From Rickettsiales bacterium (lineage in GTDB: Bacteria > Pseudomonadota > Alphaproteobacteria > Rickettsiales > UBA1997), in contig JAIRXW010000033.1 of assembly GCA_031268035.1 (NCBI GenBank), forward strand, positions 1-40,173: a DNA stretch of 40,173 bases. The letters run 5' to 3'. The translations under genes were made by a program, and so were the position numbers. Of this stretch, positions 24,235 to 32,267 are shown piece by piece. Position 1 is the first letter of the stretch. Each line of letters begins with the position of its first letter. The notes beneath the pieces were generated by a model that was not told the origin of the DNA, did no database searches, and saw only the letters and a list, made by a program, of their open reading frames with translations.

Positions 24235-25506
24235 ATGTTCAGATCGAAGTTTTTGAATGAATGCGAAAAAAGAGGATTCCTCCACCAGTGCACCAACATG
24301 GAAGAATTGGATAAATTGCTCTGCAGCGGGGAACCTGTAGTTGCCTACTGGGGTACAGATCCGACAGGCCGATCTCTACATGTGGGCCATCTTTTTTCTC
24401 TCATGATGCTAAGACTATTCCAAAAATGCGGAAACAAACCTATAGTGCTCATAGGTTGTGCCACTGGTCTGATAGGTGACCCAAGTCTCAAAGATAAGAG
24501 TAGACCAATGATTAGTCTGGACACTCTCGAGGAGAATAAAAAGGGGATAGAGAAGTCTATGTCAAAATTCATAGAGTTTGGGGATGGGCCAAGCGACGCC
24601 ATCCTGGTCGACAATCTGGACTGGTGGAGGGATAAAAATTATATGGAAGTGTTGAGAGATCTAGGCCCCCATATGTCAATAAACAAAATGCTTTCCTTCG
24701 AATCCGTTAAACTTAGACTAAGTAAAGAAGAACACATGAGCTTTCTGGAATTTAACTATATGGTACTCCAGGCCTATGATTTTTACTATCTCTATAAAAA
24801 ATATGGATGTCTAGTGCAGCTCTGTGGCGCCGACCAGTGGGGCAATGTGGTGGCTGGCGTGGAACTAGTGCGGAGACTTCAATTCGTCGAAAATGAAGCA
24901 GGAAGAGGTAAAAAAACTGAAGTGATTGGTCTTTCTACTCCGCTTCTTTTGGATGTCAACGGTAAAAAACTTGGCAAAAGTGAGGGTAATGCTCTATGGG
25001 TAAACGAAGAAATGTTGGCCCCATTTGACTACTTCCAGTATTTTAGAAACGTGAACGATACTGATGTGCTGAGGTTTTTAAAAATATATACGGATATGTC
25101 TTTGAATGAAATAGAGTCCATAGAAAACAAAGACATCAACGAACTTAAAAAAATACTAGCCTTTGAGGCCACAAAACTGTGCCACGGGGATCGTGCCGCC
25201 AGAGATTGTTTAGAAAGATCTGAGCAGATTTTTGAAAAGGGTAATATGGACTACAGTGATATTTTTGAATATAGAGCCACCTCTGACAGAGTGCCTCTCT
25301 ATGTAATTCTCAGCGGCCTGGGTTTTGTAAAATCCAATGGAGAAGCAAAGAGACTAATCGAGGGTGGTGGCGTAAAGATAGGGGGCGAAAAAATAGCTAA
25401 TGCTGATCATATAGTTCAAGTTAGAGGAGATAGATGGCAGTTTGAATTGTCGATAGGCAAAAAAAAGACAGCCCGGATAACAGTGGTGATGGATAATGGT
25501 TTCTAA
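24235..25506 (+). CDS. tyrS: Tyrosyl-tRNA synthetase
   Basis: This class I synthetase charges tRNA-Tyr. The 423-residue protein has DPTGRSLHVGHLFSL (HVGH at 49-52), the tyrosine-site segment LEFNYMVLQAYDFYYLYKKY, GADQWGN, and the KMSKS-equivalent KLGKS at 245-249. It ends in an S4 RNA-binding domain (about 355-420; SNGEAKRLIEGGGVKIGGEKI). Length and order are those of the bacterial TyrS type with an N-terminal catalytic domain and C-terminal S4 domain. There is no evident ribosome site before the ATG; the leader is A-rich. The 3' end overlaps the convergent radA by 4 bp. Confidence 0.96.
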   Translation: MFRSKFLNECEKRGFLHQCTNMEELDKLLCSGEPVVAYWGTDPTGRSLHVGHLFSLMMLRLFQKCGNKPIVLIGCATGLIGDPSLKDKSRPMISLDTLEENKKGIEKSMSKFIEFGDGPSDAILVDNLDWWRDKNYMEVLRDLGPHMSINKMLSFESVKLRLSKEEHMSFLEFNYMVLQAYDFYYLYKKYGCLVQLCGADQWGNVVAGVELVRRLQFVENEAGRGKKTEVIGLSTPLLLDVNGKKLGKSEGNALWVNEEMLAPFDYFQYFRNVNDTDVLRFLKIYTDMSLNEIESIENKDINELKKILAFEATKLCHGDRAARDCLERSEQIFEKGNMDYSDIFEYRATSDRVPLYVILSGLGFVKSNGEAKRLIEGGGVKIGGEKIANADHIVQVRGDRWQFELSIGKKKTARITVVMDNGF

Positions 25507-26891
25507 AACTTTCTGAAGAGAACGCCAAGATCTCTCAGATGTTTCATCGGCATGATTCCTAATTTATAGTGCTCTCGTTTGAATGTCTTTGATTTATCAA
25601 TGTCACCGGGCACAATGGCCCTTTGAAAACCTAATTTTTCAGCCTCTCTGAGTCTATAGTCAATCTGGGAAACCATTCGTATTTCCCCCGAAAGACCAAC
25701 TTCCCCCATAAAAATCGAATCTCTCGCCACAGGGATATCTCTATAGGCCGATATCAGAGCCGCCGCCACAGCTAGATCGGCGGCCGGTTCATCTATCTTG
25801 AGGCCTCCGACCACATTGAGATAGACCTCTCTGTCATAGAGATTAACTCCAAACCTGCTGGCCACCACAGCGATTATCATCGCCAATCTATTCTGATCCC
25901 AGCCCACGACGGCCCTTCTGGGACTGGGCATATAGGATGGAGCTATGAGAGCCTGTATTTCGGCCAACAGCGGTCTACTGCCCTCCATACCGGCAAAGAC
26001 CACAGAACCACTAACCGGATCTTCCCTTGTGGATAAAAACAGCTGAGAAGGATTCATAATTTCACATAGACCAGTACTGTGCATTTCAAAAATCCCTATT
26101 TCGTTGGCAGCGCCAAATCTATTTTTTATACTGCGCAGTATGCGAAATTTATAGTCCCTATCGCCTTCGAAATATAGAACTGTATCAACCATATGTTCCA
26201 AAACTTTCGGCCCAGCGATTTGTCCATCCTTATTCACATGACTAACTATAAAGAGTATCATGTTTCTAGCCTTAGCAAGACTCACCAGTTCATTGCCGCA
26301 GAATCTTACCTGGGATACTGTGCCAGCTGCCGAGGATAGTTCTGAGCTAAATACAGTCTGTATCGAATCTATAACAACAATTTCCGGCTGTTGAGTCAGA
26401 AGAGCATTCACTATATCACCGATAGAGGAAGCTGAAGTAACCTTCACCTGAGATTTTTCCAACTGGAGCCGCTGGGCTCTCATTTTTATTTGATTTGTAG
26501 ATTCCTCTCCGGAAACATAGAGTGCAGTTAGACCTCTGTCAGCTATGCTACAGATTGCCTGGAGCAGAAGGGTTGATTTGCCTATTCCAGGATCTCCGCC
26601 GATTAGAACCGCAGAGCCCCGCACTACTCCTCCTCCCAGAACTCTGTTCAGTTCGTTTATCCCAGTGTCAACTCGGAGGGAATCACTAACCTCTCTGTCT
26701 AGATTTTCGAAGACCACGGCATTGGATTTGAATAAAAATTTTTGCATTCTCGAATTCTGCAGAGTGGACGCATCGCCCTCCTCTGCCTCTTCCACCATGG
26801 AATTCCATTCTCCACATTCACTACACTGCCCATTCCATTTCCTGTGCACCGCTCCGCAGTTTTGACATATGAACATAAATTTTTTTGTCAT
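25503..26891 (-). CDS. radA: DNA repair protein RadA
   Basis: RadA (Sms) is a RecA-like helicase that promotes branch migration in recombination. The 462-residue protein has the N-terminal zinc finger CQNC-x10-CSEC (C9, C12, C23, C26), Walker A GGDPGIGKST (K105), the RadA-specific KNRFG motif and a C-terminal Lon-protease-like domain (from about residue 300, DREVYLNVVGGLKIDEPAADL). Everything is intact. It is the downstream gene of a pair with the acidic membrane protein; a GGGAGG ribosome site lies near the end of that gene, 13 nt before the radA ATG. Confidence 0.96.
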   Translation of the reverse strand: MTKKFMFICQNCGAVHRKWNGQCSECGEWNSMVEEAEEGDASTLQNSRMQKFLFKSNAVVFENLDREVSDSLRVDTGINELNRVLGGGVVRGSAVLIGGDPGIGKSTLLLQAICSIADRGLTALYVSGEESTNQIKMRAQRLQLEKSQVKVTSASSIGDIVNALLTQQPEIVVIDSIQTVFSSELSSAAGTVSQVRFCGNELVSLAKARNMILFIVSHVNKDGQIAGPKVLEHMVDTVLYFEGDRDYKFRILRSIKNRFGAANEIGIFEMHSTGLCEIMNPSQLFLSTREDPVSGSVVFAGMEGSRPLLAEIQALIAPSYMPSPRRAVVGWDQNRLAMIIAVVASRFGVNLYDREVYLNVVGGLKIDEPAADLAVAAALISAYRDIPVARDSIFMGEVGLSGEIRMVSQIDYRLREAEKLGFQRAIVPGDIDKSKTFKREHYKLGIMPMKHLRDLGVLFRKF

Positions 26892-26898
26892 TTGACTG

Positions 26899-28035
26899 TC
26901 AAAACCTCCCTATACCATTGCCTCTGCCTCTGCCTCTGCCTCTTCTATAATTTTTCCGGTAGTTTGTTTGCAATCCGGCATTCCCCGTACCGTGTGTCAT
27001 TTCTCCCCCCTCTCTATTTTCTTCATCTGGAGCTCCTCCCTCTCCAGCTTCCTCCTCTTTAGCTTCTACCTCTTTAGCTTCTACCTCTTTATTTTTAGCT
27101 TTTATCTCTTCGTTTTCTTCGTCTGGAGGTCCTTTCCCTTCAGCTTCCCCCTCTTCAGCTTCTACCTCTTTATTTTTAGCTTTTATCTCTTCGCTTTCTT
27201 CATCTGGAGCTCCTCCCCATCCAGCTTCCTCCTCTTTAGCTTCTTCTCTGGGTTCCCCTTCATTCTTCCGGTTACCAATATTCTCTGTCTCTTCTTTTGC
27301 CTTTTTTGCCCCAACATTAGTAGGAATATCTGGTAAATCATCTTCAGTTAGACTTGTACTTAGACTTTCACCCATTCCTTTTGGCAGAATTTTTAAATTG
27401 GCAAATAGCACGGCCGCAAATATCAGAGCGCCACCGGGAATAATGGCGGACAGGAGAAAGGCTCCATTGTTCAGAAAAACCAGCAGGAATTGAGGAGCTA
27501 TCCCTTCCCCAGTTTTCGTTTCAACTAGCGGAGTAGCACTATCGCCAAATTGGTCTTTTAGTTTTTCCGCCTCCTTTTCTGAAATTTTATAGGTAGGTTT
27601 GTCCTCTTCGGCTCCTTCGGTAAGGGTTTTAACTTGTTCCTTCAGAGAATCGGGCACTTCTTCAGATTTAAGTTCTTCTCCTACTACCGTATTTTGGCCG
27701 CTCTCGCCTTCCTTTTTAATTATTTCTGCGGGATTATCGACATTGGCTTTTTTCAAAGCTTCTTCGCCGTCCCCTCCAGCCTCTTCTACGGGATTATCAG
27801 CCTTGACTTCTTCCAAATCGCTTCTGCCCCCTTCTTCAGTCTCTTCTACGGGATTATCGACATTGGCTTCTTCCGAGTCGCCTCCACCTCCACCTCCCTC
27901 TCTAACTGTTTCTGCAGAATCACCATTGGTTTTTCTCAATACTTCTTCCTGGGTCCTGGGGTCATCTAGACGACGTAAATTATTTATCTCCAACATTTTT
28001 TTGCCTCGTAGTTGTTTAACCGAGGGAGTATACAT
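26899..28035 (-). CDS. Acidic, repeat-rich protein with a central hydrophobic hairpin and an RG-rich tail
   Basis: I do not recognise a family. The 378-residue product has four parts. Residues 1-178 are acidic, with three copies of a unit around (N/K)xDNPVEE (about 58, 78 and 98). Residues about 179-217 are hydrophobic (APQFLLVFLNNGAFLLSAII, then a Pro-Gly-Gly and ALIFAAVLFANLKIL), long enough for two short membrane spans with a tight turn. Residues 240-345 are Glu/Lys-rich with repeats of GGAPDEE and EEIKAKNKEVEA. The end is basic (YRRGRGRGRGNG). No signal peptide is seen; the second Met (residue 14) may be the real start. A bilobed hydrophobic segment in an otherwise polar protein is the layout of Chlamydia Inc proteins, but this likeness is structural only. 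It is encoded 7 bp upstream of radA. Confidence 0.65.
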   Translation of the reverse strand: MYTPSVKQLRGKKMLEINNLRRLDDPRTQEEVLRKTNGDSAETVREGGGGGGDSEEANVDNPVEETEEGGRSDLEEVKADNPVEEAGGDGEEALKKANVDNPAEIIKKEGESGQNTVVGEELKSEEVPDSLKEQVKTLTEGAEEDKPTYKISEKEAEKLKDQFGDSATPLVETKTGEGIAPQFLLVFLNNGAFLLSAIIPGGALIFAAVLFANLKILPKGMGESLSTSLTEDDLPDIPTNVGAKKAKEETENIGNRKNEGEPREEAKEEEAGWGGAPDEESEEIKAKNKEVEAEEGEAEGKGPPDEENEEIKAKNKEVEAKEVEAKEEEAGEGGAPDEENREGGEMTHGTGNAGLQTNYRKNYRRGRGRGRGNGIGRF

Positions 28036-28104
28036 TTTTAGTCACTAAAGTCAATCTAATTGAAAATAATCTTTAGGTTGAATTTTGGTTTTATAGAAGT
28101 CTGT

Positions 28105-28132
28105 TGATTTTATTAATTAACTTAATATATTC
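28105..28132 (+). promoter_or_regulatory. Promoter for the anchored protein gene and mnmE
   Basis: TTGATT (28105-28110), 16-bp spacer, TATATT (28127-28132). Transcription from about 28139 would leave a short leader before the ATG at 28159 and makes the upstream TTG at 28147 an unlikely start. Confidence 0.55.
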
Positions 28133-28158
28133 TCCCATATGAGAATTTGAAGATTATC

Positions 28159-28812
28159 ATGAAAGTGCTGCGCCTATTGTTAATTATGATCCTAATGTGT
28201 CTGTGTTTTATCGGAGGCATAGAGTACGAACGCTTGGCCATTATAGGCAAGGTTCCGCAATTTTCCATCGACATGATCAAGGAAAAAACTAGAAAAAAAT
28301 CCCCGGACAGAGCTATGAAGCCTGGAGAGGATGTTATAAACGTAAATGAAATGGAAATTATCAATGAAGAACCACCTGGAATTGGGGAAGAGAAGGATAG
28401 CTCTGACGTTCCTGGGAACAGTGGGGACGGACTCATTGATGAAATTCCTATAATTATCCCCCCAGATGAACTTCCCGGAGAACTCCCGCCAACAAGTGAC
28501 AACGTCCAGCCGGGCGAAAACATAGACAATGTAGGTATGGAAAAAAAAATCCCCGCTAGTCCAAACATCGGTGACCTCGGAGAAGAAATTATCATCCCAG
28601 ACCAAGAAAATATCAAAAACCCGCAAAATAACGAAAATGAGAATGGAAATATTGGCAACGAAATTCCAGCTCCTACCACGGATCCGGGGAAACAACAGCT
28701 CCAGAAGGAACCTGGCCACATAGATGATTCTCCGGCAAACCCTATAAAAAAACAATCCGAAGACGGGGCCAATAAAAAACAGGGTAAGAATAATGCAAAA
28801 ACCAAAAAATAG
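28159..28812 (+). CDS. N-terminally anchored, disordered extracytoplasmic protein
   Basis: From the ATG at 28159 the product is 217 residues. Residues 2-22 are a strongly hydrophobic segment (VLRLLLIMILMCLCFIGGI) that could be an uncleaved anchor or signal peptide; the cysteines within it do not form a clear lipobox. The remainder is rich in Pro, Asn, Asp, Glu and Ile with short proline clusters (EIPIIIPPDELPGELPP) and a lysine-rich end (NKKQGKNNAKTKK). It looks disordered and periplasmic or surface exposed. I find no family. A GAAG ribosome site lies 6 nt before the ATG. The gene ends 54 bp before mnmE and shares its direction, so the two may be cotranscribed. Confidence 0.6.
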   Translation: MKVLRLLLIMILMCLCFIGGIEYERLAIIGKVPQFSIDMIKEKTRKKSPDRAMKPGEDVINVNEMEIINEEPPGIGEEKDSSDVPGNSGDGLIDEIPIIIPPDELPGELPPTSDNVQPGENIDNVGMEKKIPASPNIGDLGEEIIIPDQENIKNPQNNENENGNIGNEIPAPTTDPGKQQLQKEPGHIDDSPANPIKKQSEDGANKKQGKNNAKTKK

Positions 28813-28866
28813 GATATAGCGCGCTGCAATTTATCTGGTTTTGGGCTGTGAAGCAAGTGATCGTCT

Positions 28867-30219
28867 ATGTCTGATACAATATTCGCCCCTCTAACTCTCG
28901 AAGGTAGATGCAGCGTCTATCTGCTGAGAATATCTGGAAGCAGGGTACTGCAATGCCTTCGAGCGTTTGGGATTAGAAAAAAATTAGAGCACAGAATGGC
29001 GACGCTGTGTACTCTTAGGCGGAGAGACGGTTCGGAACTTGACGAGACACTCTGTGTGTTTTTTCAAGGCCCTAGAAGTTTTACAGGGGAGGATGTCTGC
29101 GAAATAGGCCTGCACTGTTCAAGCCACATTATCACAGAAGTTATTTCCATTCTCTATAGTCTGGATGGAGTAAGACTAGCGGAAAACGGTGAATTTTCGA
29201 AGAGAGCTTTTCTAAATGGCAAACTTGATCTAGTGCAAGCTGAGGCAGTGGCCGATCTCGTGGATTCCAGGACAGAACTGCAACACAGAAGAGCGATGAG
29301 GCAATTCAGAGGCGAAAATTCGGCTGTATTTGAAACACTGAGAAAAAAAATAATCTACATTTCCAGTATTCTCGAGGTTTTTTTGGATTTTCCCGAGGAA
29401 AACATAGGATCTGACATTATTGAACATGCAGAAACTAAGATTAAAGATCTGATAGACGAATTGTCAGTTATGCTGGCCAATGGAAATGCGGGTCTAAAAA
29501 TAAAAAATGGTCTGGCTATTTCCATAGTGGGGAAGCCAAATGTGGGGAAATCCAGTCTTTTAAATTTTCTAGCCAAAGATGACGTGGCCATAGTCTCAGC
29601 TAGGGCAGGAACCACAAGGGATATTTTGCATGTATCCGGGAATATTTCTGGAATACCGGTGAAATTCTTTGACACTGCTGGGATAGGGGAAAGCAGCGAT
29701 GAAATTGAACTCGAGGGCATTAGACGAGCTCTGGCGAATGCTAACAACGCTGATTTCCGCATATTGCTGTTGGAGCCGGAAAATTATGTTGTCGAACCCA
29801 GAATTGCTTCTCTAGTGGACGAGAATACCATTTTAGTTCTAAATAAAATCGATCTACTGGATGAAGATCCCCGGGGCCAGGAAAAATTGAAGCAAATAGA
29901 ATCGGAATACCCCGATATAATCAAAATATCGCTAAAATACAGAAGAAACTGTGAAATTCTACTGGATAGATTGACCGATTTGGTCAATAGGGATGTAATA
30001 TCTTTTTTGGACACAGATGTTATTACTCGCGAGAGACACAGAAAAGAGCTGACCGAGGCCATGGACAACCTTAGGAAAATAGATCTAAAATCTACTCCTC
30101 TGGAAATTACCCTGGAGTATGTTCGGCGTGCCAGTTTCTCTCTGGGCAGAATAACGGGGAAAATAGATGTTAATGAAATTCTGGATAGCATTTTTGAAAA
30201 TTTTTGCATCGGAAAATAG
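28867..30219 (+). CDS. mnmE: tRNA modification GTPase MnmE
   Basis: With MnmG, MnmE installs the aminomethyl-type modification on wobble uridine 34 of several tRNAs. The 450-residue protein has the N-terminal folate-binding domain (DTIFAPLTLEG... FTGEDVCEIGLH), a helical domain, an inserted G domain (G1 GKPNVGKSS, 222-230; the AGTTRD switch; G3 DTAGI; G4 NKID) and the invariant C-terminal FCIGK. The start follows GAAGCAAGTGA, a plausible ribosome site. No deviation from the family other than a somewhat variable first strand. It converges with the protease-like gene 23 bp downstream. Confidence 0.97.
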   Translation: MSDTIFAPLTLEGRCSVYLLRISGSRVLQCLRAFGIRKKLEHRMATLCTLRRRDGSELDETLCVFFQGPRSFTGEDVCEIGLHCSSHIITEVISILYSLDGVRLAENGEFSKRAFLNGKLDLVQAEAVADLVDSRTELQHRRAMRQFRGENSAVFETLRKKIIYISSILEVFLDFPEENIGSDIIEHAETKIKDLIDELSVMLANGNAGLKIKNGLAISIVGKPNVGKSSLLNFLAKDDVAIVSARAGTTRDILHVSGNISGIPVKFFDTAGIGESSDEIELEGIRRALANANNADFRILLLEPENYVVEPRIASLVDENTILVLNKIDLLDEDPRGQEKLKQIESEYPDIIKISLKYRRNCEILLDRLTDLVNRDVISFLDTDVITRERHRKELTEAMDNLRKIDLKSTPLEITLEYVRRASFSLGRITGKIDVNEILDSIFENFCIGK

Positions 30220-30242
30220 TTTATATGCTATGGAAGCCCCGC

Positions 30243-32108
30243 TTAAATTTCTCTATTATTTTTTCCAGCCCCTCTATGCTGGGGAGTATTCAGTAATTTA
30301 ATATTTGAGTAATCTCCTTGGCAGCCATGAGTATTTTTTCCTAGAATATTTTTTATCGGGCTGCTCTCCTCCAGTAGTTCTTGCTCCATTTCCCCATTCT
30401 CTAGAGAATCCAGGGTGTCTTTAAGTTTTTTAAATTTTTCGACGTTCACCAGAAATTCTTTACTTGCCTCTCGAGCCCTGCTGCTATCTACGGAATATTT
30501 CTCTGATTTTTTTCTTGTCCTAGAGGTTTTAATTTTACTGGAGACTTTTTTGTTTTTAGATCTTTTAACATTATTTTCCATTTCAGGGTTGCTTTCATAT
30601 GGCATTTCGGATTGTCCAGCTGTTATGGCCCCAATTATTTTTCCAATTATTTTAACAATTATCTCCACTATTCTCGCTATAGGTCCAGATCCAGAGCCAC
30701 CATTTGACCTCCTATTGTCATCGTCTTCTCTGTTGGGACTGTCATTTGGCACATTTTCGCCGTGTTTTTTTATATTTTCCCTGGGCTCAACTTCACCTGA
30801 GAAAATATCCTCATTCGTTTTATTCTCGACTAAACTGTCAGACACATCGATAGCATCTATTTTTTTGGAAAAATCCCCTAGAAATTTTTCGGAAACTTCT
30901 CTAGTCCTATCATTATTTAACTTAAAATTTGAATCCCTGGCTTGATATTTATTCTCTATCTTTTCCGCTATTTTTTTAATTTTCCCATCTAGGACTTTCA
31001 ACAGGTAATCTTTATCGGTGCAAACCTCGAGACGTTTTACCAGATCATCACTCAGCGTTTTTTTAACAAAAAGCTCATTGTCAACTAGGCCAACTCCGCC
31101 TCTATAGGCCAAAATCTGTTGCATTTTTATTTGTTCTAGCATTAGAGTATTTAGCGATTCTAGACCATCGTTTTCAACATTTTCATTCCGAGCTTCCCCT
31201 ATGGGTTCATAGAGTGAGTACAATTTTGTCTCCTTATTTTCTATGCTTCTAATTAGTTCTGAATTTTTAGCCACCATCAATGCTGAAGCCGCTACATTGT
31301 ACCAACAGGAGTCATTTTTCTGTTGTGCACAGTTTAGCGCTCTGGTATTTTTTTCCAATTTACCGAAACCACCTCTATAGAATAATCTGCCATTTTTATC
31401 CATGGCCCCAACGGCTCTGCTGCTATCGTAGCTATATACAAAGGTGTCCTCTGATTTATTTATATTATTCCATCCGATATCTCTTATTTTTTTTAAATTA
31501 AAGGTGAGACACACCACATGATCCTTCTTCGATGTAGGCGCATTTATCGAAATACAATCTCCGGCAATGTGATTTAAATTATCTCGGTTGATACCCATTG
31601 ATTCTAAAAATGAAGTTGCCCCATTGTAGGACGGCTTAAAACTAGACATAAATCTTATTCTTCTGAGCTCATCGATATTATCCGCATTTGCAAGCATAAT
31701 TAAATTTTCATCCCATAGTTGCCCTCCATCAAAGGCCTTTGGACCCAGCGCAGCTCGATTTTGAAGCAATTGTTTAAAATTTTTATCTAAAATTGGTTTA
31801 ATATCACTAAATTTTTCAGATTTAGAAAAAACACCATTAGATTCGTATGTTATGGCCCCCTGGGTTATCAGATCGTCTAGAGCCAGGTTTTTGGCCCCGC
31901 TATTTAGTATCTGATTGATTTTATTATAGTCCACCCCTAGGGTGCCCTCTAGTTCGCCATTGGCTCCATAGGAATGATATTTTATAGATTTTACCGAATC
32001 GGCCCCCTCTCTGAACAGAGAAAAGAGAGGTTTATTTGCCATAGATATACCATTAACCACTAAATTATCTTTATTTTTTTCATTCATTTTTTCAAAATTA
32101 ACCTTCAA
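30243..32108 (-). CDS. Candidate CE-clan (Ulp1-like) cysteine protease with a hydrophobic segment
   Basis: A 621-residue protein without a recognised whole-length family. Residues 190-290 show the ordered elements of a CE-clan peptidase (Ulp1/SENP, SseL/ElaD, ChlaDub): a His before a hydrophobic strand (KDHVVCLTF, H197), an Asp after the next strand (FVYSYDSS, D228), and a Gln six residues before a Cys (CAQQKNDSCWYN, Q262 and C268). The Gln-to-Cys distance equals that of yeast Ulp1. Missing features are the Trp after His and the Gly after Cys. Residues about 475-500 (SGSGPIARIVEIIVKIIGKIIGAI) form a hydrophobic or amphipathic segment that could bind membrane. Flanking regions are charged, and the segment around 395-415 (NNDRTREVSEKFLGDFSKK) resembles that around 550-565 (DSSRAREASKEFLVNVEKF), suggesting an internal repeat. 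No signal peptide. Deubiquitinase or SUMO/NEDD8-protease effector activity is an inference. Confidence 0.6.
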   Translation of the reverse strand: MKVNFEKMNEKNKDNLVVNGISMANKPLFSLFREGADSVKSIKYHSYGANGELEGTLGVDYNKINQILNSGAKNLALDDLITQGAITYESNGVFSKSEKFSDIKPILDKNFKQLLQNRAALGPKAFDGGQLWDENLIMLANADNIDELRRIRFMSSFKPSYNGATSFLESMGINRDNLNHIAGDCISINAPTSKKDHVVCLTFNLKKIRDIGWNNINKSEDTFVYSYDSSRAVGAMDKNGRLFYRGGFGKLEKNTRALNCAQQKNDSCWYNVAASALMVAKNSELIRSIENKETKLYSLYEPIGEARNENVENDGLESLNTLMLEQIKMQQILAYRGGVGLVDNELFVKKTLSDDLVKRLEVCTDKDYLLKVLDGKIKKIAEKIENKYQARDSNFKLNNDRTREVSEKFLGDFSKKIDAIDVSDSLVENKTNEDIFSGEVEPRENIKKHGENVPNDSPNREDDDNRRSNGGSGSGPIARIVEIIVKIIGKIIGAITAGQSEMPYESNPEMENNVKRSKNKKVSSKIKTSRTRKKSEKYSVDSSRAREASKEFLVNVEKFKKLKDTLDSLENGEMEQELLEESSPIKNILGKNTHGCQGDYSNIKLLNTPQHRGAGKNNREI

Positions 32109-32212
32109 ATATAACCTAAATAAAAAAAATAATTATGCAAGTCATCGGCCGTAACCGCGGCTTAAAATCCTCATAAAAAAATAAAAATTAATCTAAATTG
32201 ATCTCAGGTTGT

Positions 32213-32240
32213 TTGACTTTAATAAATATTTCCATACTAT
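32213..32240 (+). promoter_or_regulatory. Promoter for adhE
   Basis: TTGACT (32213-32218), 16-bp spacer, TACTAT (32235-32240), 28 bp before the adhE ATG. Confidence 0.55.
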
Positions 32241-32267
32241 TCTCCTAACTGAGGAAGATTTTGATGT

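Noticed and set aside
28147..28158. TTG start for the anchored protein
   Set aside because: It would be only about 8 nt from the predicted transcription start, whereas the ATG at 28159 has a well-spaced GAAG.
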